From positions 1-64,000 of the forward strand of contig CAZBYL010000003.1 of assembly GCA_964496275.1 (NCBI GenBank): 64,000 nt of DNA. Reading direction: 5' to 3'. Shown one piece after another: positions 28,062 to 38,544 of the stretch. The first letter of the stretch is position 1. Each line of letters starts with the position of its first letter. Origin of the DNA: CAZBYL01 sp964496275 (GTDB lineage: Bacteria > Synergistota > Synergistia > Synergistales > Synergistaceae). The translations under genes were made by a program, and so were the position numbers. The notes beneath the pieces were generated by a model that was not told the origin of the DNA, made no database searches, and worked only from the letters and a program-made list of their open reading frames with translations.

Positions 28062-29282
28062 TTATATAACGTAAGTTCCGTCATTCGGATTATATTTATA
28101 ATAATCCGAGAACTTTATATTGAATATAGACTTTGCCGTATCGGTAATGCTTATTTTGTTTTTTACGAGTTCCTGCCAGAATCCGCTGTTTGAGATATCA
28201 CCCTGTATTATTACACCGGTAACAATGTCGCCTCTAACTATTATGCGTTCATACCCAAACTTACTTTCTCGTGAATAAACCTCCTCACCCTCCAAGGGGA
28301 GAGCTGTTCCGAGAGAAAGCGTTTTAAGTCCGAAGAAGTTCATGGTGTTCTTAAGTCCATACCTGTTTTCGTATGGGGTCTTGATGCCGGCCATATTCTT
28401 CGCCGCTACAGCTCCCTGTTCAACAGCGTTCGGCCATATCCCGGTTATCCCCGCGACATCACCCGCAGCCCAGACATTGGGAACATTTGTCTTCATGAAG
28501 CAGTCAACACAAACAGACTTATTGACATCTATTCCGCTGTCGGCAAGAAAATCCACGACAGGGCGCACGCCCGCCGCCATTACAACGAAATCACACATAA
28601 GCTCCGTTCCTCCGGCAAGTAATACCGATGTAATATTACCAAGCTCATCGCTCTTTGTACCGGAGGCTTTTTCACTTAGGTAAAATTTGCAGCCTGCCTG
28701 CTCAAACAACTTCTGGTACTCGTATGCAGCTGTGTAGTCCAATTGCAGCGGGGAAATCCTGTCTGCCATTTCTACAATGCTGCACTCTATTCCTCTTTCT
28801 GTAAGAGCGTACGCTGCATCCAGCCCGACCAGCCCGGAACCTACTATCACACACCTTGTGCTGCCCTGTATTTTTTGGGTTATTTTTTCTGCATCGTAAA
28901 CATCACGCAGTCCCAAAACATTTGGCGCCGTTCTAAGATCCCCGATTGGCGGCACTATATATTGCGCTCCGCTTGCAATCAGCAACTTGTCGTAGGGTAC
29001 TGTTCTTCCGTCATCAAGAATCACTTCGTTATTATCCGTGAAGACTTTTACAGCTTTATGTCCACTTATCCAGTTAATGTTGTACTTATCAAAGAAATCG
29101 GCTCCGGAGAAATTTATCTCCTCCATCGTCTTGTGACCGCCTATAAAGTGGTGAAGCATGCATCTGGAGTGTACTTCCGTATCGGCGGACAGAATTGTAA
29201 TGTCTGATGCTTTATCGAGCGTCCTGAGTGTCTTTGCGGCGCTTATTCCGGCAGCAGAGGCGCCTATAATAAGGTATTTCAT
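28062..29282 (-). CDS. FAD-dependent NAD(P)H oxidoreductase of the CODH-like operon
   Basis: The 406-residue flavoprotein has an N-terminal FAD-binding Rossmann motif (IIGASAAGISAAK), an ATG-like motif LLIASGAQY, a second NAD(P)-binding Rossmann motif (VIVGSGLVGLDAAYAL) and the C-terminal FAD motif VWAAGDVA. It belongs to the class I/II pyridine nucleotide-disulfide family without a redox Cys pair. It overlaps the cooF-like gene by 4 bp. Such FNOR partners pass electrons from a CooF-type ferredoxin to NAD(P); direction and substrate are inference. Confidence 0.85.
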   Translation of the reverse strand: MKYLIIGASAAGISAAKTLRTLDKASDITILSADTEVHSRCMLHHFIGGHKTMEEINFSGADFFDKYNINWISGHKAVKVFTDNNEVILDDGRTVPYDKLLIASGAQYIVPPIGDLRTAPNVLGLRDVYDAEKITQKIQGSTRCVIVGSGLVGLDAAYALTERGIECSIVEMADRISPLQLDYTAAYEYQKLFEQAGCKFYLSEKASGTKSDELGNITSVLLAGGTELMCDFVVMAAGVRPVVDFLADSGIDVNKSVCVDCFMKTNVPNVWAAGDVAGITGIWPNAVEQGAVAAKNMAGIKTPYENRYGLKNTMNFFGLKTLSLGTALPLEGEEVYSRESKFGYERIIVRGDIVTGVIIQGDISNSGFWQELVKNKISITDTAKSIFNIKFSDYYKYNPNDGTYVI

Positions 29283-29734
29283 TGCTCCACCTCCTCAACC
29301 CATATCGCCTTCTTAGGGCAGGCTTTTACGCAGCTCGGATCTCCGCCCTTGTCAGCACAAAAATCACACTTCACAACCTTTGTACCGGTAAGACGGTCCG
29401 GCTTCGGCAGTCCGTACGGGCAATTCATAACGCACATGAAGCAATTTCCGCACTTGGATTCGTCATACAATACATGGCCGCTTTCTTCGTCTTTTTGAAG
29501 AGCGCCGCTCATGCAGCTGCCGGCACACATAGGTTCCGCGCAGTGTCTGCAAAATATCGGACGGTATTTGCCGTCTTGCGTCTTGTATATGAAGTTTCGC
29601 GTCTCATTTGCGGGGTCGGTGAGATCCACAGTGTAGACATCCGACTTTCCGTCTTTGCGGTGAGCATCCATACATGCCACGGAGCAGTTCTTACATCCGT
29701 CGCATTTGTCTGCGTCAATAAGAATCCGTTTCAT
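29279..29734 (-). CDS. cooF: CooF-like ferredoxin with four [4Fe-4S] clusters
   Basis: The 151-residue protein has sixteen cysteines in four groups: CDGCKNCSVAC, CRHCAEPMCAGSC, CGNCFMCVMNCP and CDFCADKGGDPSCVKACP. This is the layout of the CooF/HycB/DmsB electron-transfer subunits with four cubane clusters. It lies between the CooS-like gene (18 bp) and the FNOR gene (4-bp overlap), so it should carry electrons between them. No signal peptide is present, so it is cytoplasmic. The name reflects family and position, not proven CO metabolism. Confidence 0.88.
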   Translation of the reverse strand: MKRILIDADKCDGCKNCSVACMDAHRKDGKSDVYTVDLTDPANETRNFIYKTQDGKYRPIFCRHCAEPMCAGSCMSGALQKDEESGHVLYDESKCGNCFMCVMNCPYGLPKPDRLTGTKVVKCDFCADKGGDPSCVKACPKKAIWVEEVEQ

Positions 29735-29752
29735 TGTCCCGCTCCCCCTTCA

Positions 29753-31636
29753 CTATATTTTAAGCGCGGCGCGTTTTTCCATAATAATTTTTTCGAGTTT
29801 ATCCGCGGCGGAAACAGCATCAGGGTCTATAACAACCTGACCTCCGGTCAAAGCCTTCATGTCTTCTGTAAGCACTTTGGTTACAAGAGCGCTCCCCGTT
29901 ATAAACGGGGGCTCTCCGAGGTGCAGAGGCAATCCAAGCGCAAGCCCGAATGCACCGTCCGCAAGAGCCTGCTCCTCAAGCCACTGCGGCGCGGACAGAA
30001 CCAACGGAAGCTGCGGCAAGTCTATGCCGATTGCTTCCGCAAGTTCGGTCGCCACTATCTCTAATCTTCCTATGGCAAGGCAGGGGCCAAAGTTCAATAC
30101 CGGCGGTATCCCGAGTGCCTTGCAAACTTCTTTAAGTGCGGGGCCTGCAAGTTCGGCTGCTTCCGGTGTCATAAGCCCGCAGTTTTCAAGACCGCCCGAT
30201 GAGCATCCGGCGGAGAGAACAATAATGTCTTTTTTGATAAGCTCCTTGGTGAGCTCCACTGTAAGCACGTCATGCCCGCCGAAGGTTAGGTTTGAACATC
30301 CTACAACGCCCGCGACTCCCTTTATTTTTCCGGAAACGATGAGATCAATCAAAGGCTTCCAATTACCGCCGAGGAAATTTTTCAGCGATACTTCCGAAAC
30401 GCCTGTAATCGTATTTTTGTTGCCATGCTGCGGAAGAAAATTCAGACATATTTTAGGGCGGCGATTCTCATAGGAAGTGATAATTTCGTCTATAATTGCA
30501 TTGCTGTCCTCAACTCTGGTGGCAAAAACAAACGGACGGTATTCGGCATTCGCTTTTTTTGCTACGTCATCAAGGCATATCTGCTTTATCATAAGCTCAT
30601 CGCATATAGGCTCAATTCCCGGAAGCGTGCAGTTAAACTCGGACAGTACCGCATCTATGGCTCCTGTTGCAAGAACTGCCTCGGACGTGTAATTGTTTCC
30701 CGCATGCCCGGTAAAAATCTCGGTGTAATGGGCGCCGCGAAGCTGTAAATCCTGCCCTACACACGTGCATCCAACAAGCCTGAACCCCTTTGCTCCGACA
30801 GCTTTTGCCTTTTCTACGACATCCGGCTCTGTAAGTCTGTCCTGTAAATATGAGAATGTGGAGTGTTGGTGTCCCGTTATCATGATGTTAATATAATCGG
30901 GATCAATTACGCCGAGCCCGACGGGAGCGGGTCTTATTTCCGGCTCGCCAAGCATAACATCGTTCAAAAGATTCGTAAGAGTAAGACCATATATGCCGGT
31001 GGATATACCGAGTTTGAGACATGTCAGCAGCATATCGACAGGGTCGGAATTCAGGTTTGTAGAACACTTGACCACACCCTTTACGATTTCCGCATTTGCG
31101 CCTCCGGGCAGGATATTCAGCTCCTGCCATTTTTTGAAGCGTGGTGCGTACGCCATCTTTTCTGTAAGTTTCATCTTTTCATATTCAGGTCTGTAGATAT
31201 CATCAAGCACGGCCTGAGCAACAGCAAGAGCCTTTTCATACTTGTCGCCGCCGCTTACGCGGAAGAGGGAACACAACCTTTCAAGAGTCTCCTCACCTTT
31301 TATAACACCACGTGCCAAAGCGGTATTTTTCAGATTTAAGGCAGTGTTTTCAACAACATGGATATAACACCCCGAACCCGACGCGACTGCACGCAGAAAA
31401 TTGCGGGCGACTATAACGTCTGCTGTCGCTCCGCAAATACCCTTGAGGGAATCCGGCGTTATCCTGCATGGCCCGTTGGAACAGAGACGACAGCACACAC
31501 CCTGAAGACCGAAGCCGCATTTCACAGACTGGCCTTCCACACGGTGGTGAGAAGTCTGCATGGGTAAAGAGCGTATGTAACTTTCAAGAGGTTTATCCGC
31601 ACTGCTGCATGTGTTGCATCCGAAGCACTGATTCAT
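29753..31636 (-). CDS. cooS: CooS-like carbon monoxide dehydrogenase homologue with altered catalytic residues
   Basis: The 627-residue protein aligns over its length with Ni-CODH CooS. Metal ligands appear complete: D-cluster C40 and C48; B-cluster C49, C52, C57 and C68; C-cluster H256, C292, C336, C447, C478 and C519. However, the residue equal to the catalytic Lys563 of Carboxydothermus CooS-II is Gln (about 556, LEEQALADG). The histidine relay equal to H93/H96/H99/H102 is replaced (segment SGCYIHVVENTAL). An extra N-terminal motif CFGCNTC (C4, C7, C10) is present. The ATG at 31636 has AGAGGA 10 nt upstream. CO oxidation is therefore doubtful. The alignment was made from memory of the family. 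Confidence 0.85.
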   Translation of the reverse strand: MNQCFGCNTCSSADKPLESYIRSLPMQTSHHRVEGQSVKCGFGLQGVCCRLCSNGPCRITPDSLKGICGATADVIVARNFLRAVASGSGCYIHVVENTALNLKNTALARGVIKGEETLERLCSLFRVSGGDKYEKALAVAQAVLDDIYRPEYEKMKLTEKMAYAPRFKKWQELNILPGGANAEIVKGVVKCSTNLNSDPVDMLLTCLKLGISTGIYGLTLTNLLNDVMLGEPEIRPAPVGLGVIDPDYINIMITGHQHSTFSYLQDRLTEPDVVEKAKAVGAKGFRLVGCTCVGQDLQLRGAHYTEIFTGHAGNNYTSEAVLATGAIDAVLSEFNCTLPGIEPICDELMIKQICLDDVAKKANAEYRPFVFATRVEDSNAIIDEIITSYENRRPKICLNFLPQHGNKNTITGVSEVSLKNFLGGNWKPLIDLIVSGKIKGVAGVVGCSNLTFGGHDVLTVELTKELIKKDIIVLSAGCSSGGLENCGLMTPEAAELAGPALKEVCKALGIPPVLNFGPCLAIGRLEIVATELAEAIGIDLPQLPLVLSAPQWLEEQALADGAFGLALGLPLHLGEPPFITGSALVTKVLTEDMKALTGGQVVIDPDAVSAADKLEKIIMEKRAALKI

Positions 31637-31687
31637 AAGTATCAAATCCTCTCTTATTTAGATAAATTTAGTCCAGTTTTAAGTTAT

Positions 31688-31717
31688 AAAAAAACGCATA
31701 GCCAAAAAGCAATGCGC
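31688..31717 (-). terminator. Intrinsic terminator between the Rrf2 gene and cooS
   Basis: The arms 31694-31702 and 31709-31717 form a 9-bp stem with one mismatch and one G-U pair, followed on the minus strand by seven T (31688-31694). It lies 10 bp after the rrf2 stop, so cooS needs its own promoter in 31646-31690 or regulated readthrough. I see no convincing -35/-10 pair in that short AT-rich stretch. Confidence 0.65.
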
Positions 31718-31727
31718 TACAACCAAG

Positions 31728-32141
31728 TTAATCTTCCTGTTCACACAGTAAATCTTTAATAAAAATATTCTTCAATTCATCATCTATAGAGCTTTGTAAA
31801 TTGCAGAGATGGTCATGGACAGTACACCGATTTCCGTGTCCATGTCTCCACGTGCACTTGTGAGTAGGCGAAACACAGGAAGATATTATCCTGTCCTCCC
31901 CCATAACGCCGAAAACATCATACAAAGAAATCTTAGCCAAGTCACCCACAAGCTGACAGCCGCCCATAACGCCTCTCTGTATCGCTAACATATTTGCTTT
32001 TTCCAACTTCTTGACAATCTTGTACGCAAAATGGCATGGAATAAACTCCGTCTCACTCATCTTTTGTACACTATGCAGCTCACCGTCGGCAAGGGCTCTG
32101 AGTACCCTTATCGCATAATCAATTTCTCTGGTTATTATCAT
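31728..32141 (-). CDS. Rrf2 family transcriptional regulator, probably Fe-S containing
   Basis: The 137-residue protein has the Rrf2 winged-helix start (MIITREIDYAIRVLRALADG), the recognition region with PCHFAYKIVKKLEKA and the wing QRGVMGGCQLV. Its C-terminal part has four cysteines, C89, C96, C106 and C113, in a Cys/His-rich loop, where IscR and NsrR carry their Fe-S cluster. A strong GAGGAGG Shine-Dalgarno sequence precedes the ATG. It is immediately upstream of the CooS-like operon in the same direction, so it is the likely regulator of that operon and of itself; the signal is unknown. Confidence 0.88.
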   Translation of the reverse strand: MIITREIDYAIRVLRALADGELHSVQKMSETEFIPCHFAYKIVKKLEKANMLAIQRGVMGGCQLVGDLAKISLYDVFGVMGEDRIISSCVSPTHKCTWRHGHGNRCTVHDHLCNLQSSIDDELKNIFIKDLLCEQED

Positions 32142-32183
32142 AACCTTGTCCTCCTCACAACGAGAGCCTACTCTTTGTGGACC

Positions 32184-32212
32184 ATTATAGTCATATATAG
32201 CCCGTTTGACCA
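32184..32212 (-). promoter_or_regulatory. Promoter of the rrf2 gene
   Basis: On the minus strand TGGTCA (32207-32212) and a perfect TATAAT (32184-32189) are spaced 17 bp apart. TGGTC recurs just after the -10 (TGGTCC, 32179-32184), which could be part of an operator, but this is weak evidence. Confidence 0.6.
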
Positions 32213-32267
32213 GAGCAGCAAAAAAATAAATTTAATGTTATGTAAAACGCGCAAATCAAATACAAGC

Positions 32268-32323
32268 ATATTGCATGAATTGGAAATCATATTGAATTTG
32301 TTTACTATTTAACCATGCAATAT
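32268..32323. repeat. Perfect 10-bp inverted repeat with 36-bp spacer
   Basis: ATATTGCATG at 32268-32277 is matched by its reverse complement at 32314-32323. The pair lies 56 to 111 bp upstream of the -35 of the rrf2 promoter, so it could be a distant operator, or chance in AT-rich DNA. Confidence 0.5.
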
Positions 32324-32424
32324 AAAATCAATACAATAATAAGTTTTTTACACCAAATATTGCTTTACGTCAACTCGAATTACCTGAGAATGCAGACAGA
32401 AATTCTACGTATATGTAATTTTGT

Positions 32425-32442
32425 CAATGTTTCAAAACATTG
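32425..32442. repeat. Operator-like palindrome CAATGTTTCAAAACATTG
   Basis: Two perfect 8-bp arms are separated by CA. Its size and symmetry resemble a dimeric repressor site, but no promoter next to it was recognised. Confidence 0.5.
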
Positions 32443-32600
32443 TGCCGGAGTTCGCTATGGTGATTTCCATTGTCTTCAAGTATCGACGGTACTGATAAGT
32501 TTTAGATGAAAAAGCGAGGGGCGTGCTGATATGCGATACCCTGCTACTGAACGGAAAAAAAGGACGCTCCCCTTCACCACCCCAAATTGCACACAGAAAT

Positions 32601-32633
32601 AAAAAATGGGCTCAGCCGTAATTGGCTGAACCC
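32601..32633 (-). terminator. Intrinsic terminator of the tRNA-Pro gene
   Basis: The arms 32608-32617 and 32624-32633 form a 10-bp stem with one G-U pair and a 6-nt loop. On the minus strand an A and six T follow. It lies about 10 bp after the encoded CCA. Confidence 0.85.
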
Positions 32634-32643
32634 TTGTTATCAG

Positions 32644-32721
32644 TGGTCGGGGCGAGAAGAATTGAACTTCCGACCTCCTGGTCCCGAACCAGGCACGCTA
32701 ACCAGACTGCGCTACGCCCCG
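32644..32721 (-). tRNA. tRNA-Pro (anticodon CGG), CCA encoded
   Basis: The 78-nt RNA folds into a complete cloverleaf: 7-bp acceptor stem CGGGGCG/CGCCCCG, D stem GCGC/GCGT, anticodon stem CCTGG/CCAGG with loop TTCGGGA, and T stem GGAAG/CTTCT with loop TTCAATT. The anticodon CGG reads CCG. The C1-G72 pair and A73 are the bacterial tRNA-Pro identity elements. CCA is encoded at 32646-32644. Confidence 0.96.
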
Positions 32722-32733
32722 AAAGCGTTGTGA

Positions 32734-32758
32734 ATTATAGCATCGGAAACGGATCTCG

Positions 32759-32762
<4 letters not shown>
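32734..32762 (-). promoter_or_regulatory. Near-consensus sigma-70 promoter of tRNA-Pro
   Basis: On the minus strand TTGACG (32757-32762) and TATAAT (32734-32739) are separated by exactly 17 bp. Transcription should begin near 32727, just before the mature 5' end at 32721. The -35 overlaps the tsaC stop codon. Confidence 0.85.
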
Positions 32763-35674
<2,912 letters not shown>

Positions 35675-35690
35675 CGTTATATCTCCTCAA

Positions 35691-35717
35691 AAAAGGGCGG
35701 GCAAAGCCCGCCCTTGC
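35691..35717 (-). terminator. Intrinsic terminator between metG and tatD
   Basis: The arms 35695-35704 and 35708-35717 are perfect 10-bp complements, mostly G and C, with a 3-nt loop and a run of six T (35691-35696) on the minus strand. The tatD Shine-Dalgarno sequence starts within a few bases after the U-tract. Confidence 0.9.
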
Positions 35718-35751
35718 AATAAGATGCTATATGTATTTGCAGCGGCTTTTA

Positions 35752-37710
35752 TTAGCTGATTCTGCTGCCGACTGGAATGGAGTCGTCCAACACCGTAAGC
35801 AGTGTGAGTATTTCCTGACGCGTTTCAGGGCTTTCCGCAGCCAAGAGCATTCCGTTGCTCTGTACGCCGCGGAATTTGGCCGGTTTCAGGTTTACCAGTA
35901 CGATTATCTTCTTTCCCTCAAGATCTTCCGGCTTGTAAAACTCTCTGATACTTGAGACTATCACACGTTTTTCATACCCGAGGTCGAGGTTCAGTATGTA
36001 TAGTTTGTCTGCCTTGGGTACAACCTCGATTTTTTCTACAAGCGCCACACGGAGGTCAAGCTTGGAAAAATCGTCATACTCTATCTGCGGCTTGGGTTCA
36101 AGATATTTAAAGAAGGCCTGTGGGTCTGCTTTTGAGCGCTTCTCCATGTCTCTCGCTTCTTTTTCAATTTTCCATTTTTCGACATCTATGCGCGGGAAGA
36201 GTATGTCACCTTTGTTGATGACAACAGGAGCATCGAGTTTTCCCCATGCCCACTTGTCGCGTCCGCCGTCAAGCGGATTGCCGGAAAGTCCGAGCTGTCC
36301 CCATATGCGTTCGGCAGTATCTGGCATAAAAGGCGCAATCAATATAGCCGACAGTCTGAGTGACTCCCAAAGAGTTCTCAGCACAGCGTCAAGTCTCTCC
36401 GTTTCACCCTCTTTGCCCAGTTTCCACGGCTGTGTTTCATCAATATACTTATTTGACCTGCTGATGAACGCCCACAATGTTTTAAGAGCATCGTCAAAAG
36501 CAAAACGGTCCATAAGTTCTGTCATATCTGCGACAGTTTTGTCGGCCATATTCTCTATTTCTTTATCAAGCTCGGTAGCCGTGTAGCTCATCGGCAGTTT
36601 GTTATCGCGGAATTTGCCGATCATCTGTAAGCTTCTCGAAAGCAGGTTGCCCAGGTCATTTGCAAGGTCCGAATTTATGCGCTGCACAAGAGCCAGCTCG
36701 GAGAAGTCTCCGTCGTGACCAAACGGGACTTCGCGAAGGACAAAGTAGCGGAATGCGTCAACGCCATACAGTTCCGCCATTTCGAATGGGTCAACGACAT
36801 TGCCGACAGACTTTGACATTTTCTCGCCTTCAACAGTCCACCATCCGTGAGCAAAGACACGAACAGGCGGATTAACTCCGAGTGCCATGAGCATTGCCGG
36901 CCAGATTACACAGTGGAATCGAATTATATCTTTGCCGACAAGGTGACGCACGGACGGCCAATATGTCTGCCAAAGTCCGCCCTCCTCGGGGAAATTCATC
37001 GCCGACAGGTAGTTGATAAGCGCATCAAACCAGACATATATAACGTGTTTGTCGTCGCCCGGAAGCGGAATTCCCCACTTGAGGGTCGTACGCGAAACGG
37101 ATTGGTCACGAAGCCCGCTTTTTATAAAGCTGACTATCTCGTTGTAACGTGACTTCGGCATTATCGCATCGGGATGCTCTTCATAAAACTTAAGAAGCGG
37201 TTCCGTATATTTTGACAGTTTGAAGAAATATGTCTCCTCCGTCATTTTTGTAAGGGGGCGGTGACAGTCGGGGCAGGTCTGCCCTGCTCCCATTTGAGCC
37301 TCCGGTACGTACGTTTCACACGGAACACAGTACCAACCTTCGTATTCGCCTTTGTAGATGTCTCCCTGCGCTATCAGACGGCGAAAAACTTCCTGGACAA
37401 CCTTTTCATGACGAGCATCGGTCGTACGGATGAAATCATCATTGTTGATGTTCAGTACGCCCCAGAGCTTGATAAAGTTTTCGACGACTTCATCGCAAAG
37501 CTGCTTCGGCGTAATTCCTTTTCCGTCGGCTACAGTCTGAATCTTCTGGCCATGTTCGTCCGTTCCCGTAAGAAACCACGCTTTTTCTCCGCCGGATTTA
37601 TGCCAACGAGCAAGCACGTCCGCCGCAATCGTTGTGTAGGCATGTCCTATGTGAGGGACATCGTTGACATAGTAAATAGGCGTAGTGATATAGAAATTTT
37701 CTTTCTCCAT
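35752..37710 (-). CDS. metG: Methionyl-tRNA synthetase with C-terminal tRNA-binding domain
   Basis: The 652-residue class I synthetase has HIGH at residues 20-23, a zinc-knuckle region (CVPCETY and CPDCHRPL) and KMSKS in GEKMSKSVGNVV. The last 110 residues form an EMAP/Arc1p-like OB domain (DFSKLDLRVALVEKIE, VLVNLKPAKFRGVQSNGM), as in dimeric bacterial MetRS. It starts 1 bp upstream of the end of rsmI and is followed by a terminator. Confidence 0.96.
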   Translation of the reverse strand: MEKENFYITTPIYYVNDVPHIGHAYTTIAADVLARWHKSGGEKAWFLTGTDEHGQKIQTVADGKGITPKQLCDEVVENFIKLWGVLNINNDDFIRTTDARHEKVVQEVFRRLIAQGDIYKGEYEGWYCVPCETYVPEAQMGAGQTCPDCHRPLTKMTEETYFFKLSKYTEPLLKFYEEHPDAIMPKSRYNEIVSFIKSGLRDQSVSRTTLKWGIPLPGDDKHVIYVWFDALINYLSAMNFPEEGGLWQTYWPSVRHLVGKDIIRFHCVIWPAMLMALGVNPPVRVFAHGWWTVEGEKMSKSVGNVVDPFEMAELYGVDAFRYFVLREVPFGHDGDFSELALVQRINSDLANDLGNLLSRSLQMIGKFRDNKLPMSYTATELDKEIENMADKTVADMTELMDRFAFDDALKTLWAFISRSNKYIDETQPWKLGKEGETERLDAVLRTLWESLRLSAILIAPFMPDTAERIWGQLGLSGNPLDGGRDKWAWGKLDAPVVINKGDILFPRIDVEKWKIEKEARDMEKRSKADPQAFFKYLEPKPQIEYDDFSKLDLRVALVEKIEVVPKADKLYILNLDLGYEKRVIVSSIREFYKPEDLEGKKIIVLVNLKPAKFRGVQSNGMLLAAESPETRQEILTLLTVLDDSIPVGSRIS

Positions 37711-38544
37711 TTATTTAACCTCCCCGGTACAATTTTCAAGAATGTACCGTTTTATTCTGTTTCGAGGGATACAATACTTTATTGAGAGCAAGTTTGCAAC
37801 ATTTTTCGTTGATTCTCCGCATAAAGTCATTTTTTCAGCCTCTTCCATCCACACTGAATCGTCAACCGAATCGCTTTCGTCCGAACCTGAGACAACACAT
37901 ACAAACTCGCCCCGTATTTTTTCTTCGGGCAGTATATCTTTAAATGTATTCAATGTTCCTGTTACCGTTTCTTGGTGTATCTTGCTTATCTCTCTTACAA
38001 GCACTGCTTTTCTGTCTCCCAATACCTCGCCCATAAGTTCAAGCTCGTTTATTATTTTGTGCGGCGACATATAAAAAACAAGAACTTCTTTTTGTCCGCA
38101 AAGAGATTTGAGACGAGTTTTTTTCTCTTCTCTTTTCCCCTTTAAGAAACCGACAAAGAGGAAAGACTCCATCTCCATGCCCGAGAGCAAGAGCGCGGGA
38201 AGCAGCGCGTTTGCCCCGGGAAGGACGTCATAAGGAAGTCCGCATTCAATAGCAGCTCTTATTATCACACCGCCCGGATCCGAAAGACCCGGGGTTCCTG
38301 CATCGGAAACGAGAACGACGTTATCACCGTTTTCAACTCGCCTCATAAGCATATCGGCACGCTCTGCCTCGTTATGTTCATGGCACGAGAGAAGCGGCTT
38401 TTTTATGTCGTAATGGTTAAGCAGTTTCAAAGTGTGTCTGGTATCCTCGCACGCGATCACATCCGCATTGCGCAGAGCACTGAGTCCGCGCAGCGTTATA
38501 TCCTCAAGATTTCCTATCGGGGTGGGTACTATTATTAAAGGCAC
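37711..38544 (-). CDS. rsmI: 16S rRNA (cytidine1402-2'-O)-methyltransferase RsmI
   Basis: The 277-residue SAM-dependent tetrapyrrole-methylase-fold enzyme shows IIVPTPIGNLEDITLR, ACEDTRHT, LVSDAGTPGLSDPG and VFYMSPHK. The C-terminal region ends in a basic segment. It overlaps the upstream methyltransferase gene by 10 bp and abuts metG. The YfiC-like/RsmI pair is frequent in Firmicutes. Confidence 0.95.
   Translation of the reverse strand: MPLIIVPTPIGNLEDITLRGLSALRNADVIACEDTRHTLKLLNHYDIKKPLLSCHEHNEAERADMLMRRVENGDNVVLVSDAGTPGLSDPGGVIIRAAIECGLPYDVLPGANALLPALLLSGMEMESFLFVGFLKGKREEKKTRLKSLCGQKEVLVFYMSPHKIINELELMGEVLGDRKAVLVREISKIHQETVTGTLNTFKDILPEEKIRGEFVCVVSGSDESDSVDDSVWMEEAEKMTLCGESTKNVANLLSIKYCIPRNRIKRYILENCTGEVK

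Larger units (their letters stand above)
32213..32600. other. AT-rich non-coding region with two perfect inverted repeats
   Basis: This roughly 390-bp stretch between the rrf2 promoter and the tRNA terminator has no credible gene on either strand. It holds two perfect inverted repeats, at 32268-32323 and 32425-32442 (listed separately). The left two thirds are strongly AT-rich. The last 100 bp is richer in GC and has an oligo-A run in the plus strand. I cannot assign a function. Confidence 0.6.

Noticed and set aside
29282..30064. Plus-strand open frame of 260 codons opposite cooF and cooS
   Set aside because: Shadow of the CODH-like operon; no Shine-Dalgarno sequence or family resemblance.
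32315..32509. Plus-strand 64-codon frame in the non-coding region
   Set aside because: No Shine-Dalgarno sequence, AT-driven composition, no family resemblance.
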